A stretch of 64,000 nucleotides of DNA. It comes from Fusobacterium necrogenes. Its GTDB lineage: Bacteria; Fusobacteriota; Fusobacteriia; Fusobacteriales; Fusobacteriaceae. Below the pieces are notes generated by a model. The model was not told the DNA's origin. It did not search any database and worked only from the letters and a program-made list of their open reading frames with translations. The stretch spans positions 620,001 through 684,000 of the forward strand of contig NZ_UGGU01000003.1 in NCBI RefSeq assembly GCF_900450765.1, given 5' to 3'. How positions within the stretch are numbered: the first letter of the stretch is position 1; each line of letters starts with the position of its first letter. A program made the translations under genes and the position numbers. Below, in pieces: positions 63,988 through 64,000 of this stretch.

Positions 63988-64000
63988 CCTAAACATGAAT

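Overview
The window is strongly A+T-rich bacterial chromosome. The organism is diderm: it has LpxD, BamA, TamB and an OmpH/Skp-like chaperone, but also Firmicute-like blocks such as a YybS-like membrane protein-rplI-dnaB run. With a TAXI-type TRAP transporter, rubredoxin and KtrAB, this fits the Fusobacteriales, most likely Fusobacterium or a close relative. The taxon is inferred from gene content, not from a marker search.

Region 1 (1-14.8 kb) is a defence island. A KAP-family P-loop ATPase (cut by the window edge) diverges from a type I restriction-modification operon (hsdR-hsdM-hsdS). The same transcription unit runs directly into a Septu-like pair, PtuA ATPase and PtuB HNH nuclease. Next come a 1201-residue protein with an N-terminal endonuclease-like domain, a STAND-like P-loop NTPase and about 800 residues of helical C-terminus, and then an AAA-ATPase-like/PDDEXK protein. 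Behind these lies 660 bp of non-coding DNA. It holds a candidate small RNA with a near-consensus promoter and a perfect terminator, and a heavily deleted second copy of the AAA/PDDEXK gene bounded by a 72-bp direct repeat.

Region 2 (14.8-20.4 kb) has a TAXI TRAP transporter operon, a tandem rubredoxin, an unusual L,D-transpeptidase-like protein and a 42-residue lipoprotein. Region 3 (20.4-33 kb) is one co-directional run: DUF116 protein, a large periplasmic TPR protein, a small anchored protein, ExbB/ExbD/TonB-like proteins, a degenerate NtrC-like protein, then dnaX, a YybS-like membrane protein, rplI, dnaB and a U32-family protein.

Region 4 (33-50.9 kb) is mixed: LacI regulator, MgtE, RsmB, a TrmR-like methyltransferase, DUF1904, M16 peptidase, uridine kinase, a hydrolase-fold protein without its serine, M29 aminopeptidase, KatG, a MarR-MATE pair and KtrB-KtrA. 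Region 5 (50.9-64 kb) is housekeeping and envelope: mnmG-rsmG, tamB-bamA-ompH-lpxD, DUF2344 and serS, followed by an EcfT-like membrane protein.

The main points of interest are the restriction-Septu operon, the endonuclease-STAND protein, the small RNA beside a gene copy shortened by short-repeat deletions, the NtrC-like protein that has lost its Walker B and GAFTGA signatures, and the palindromes upstream of katG and the MarR gene.
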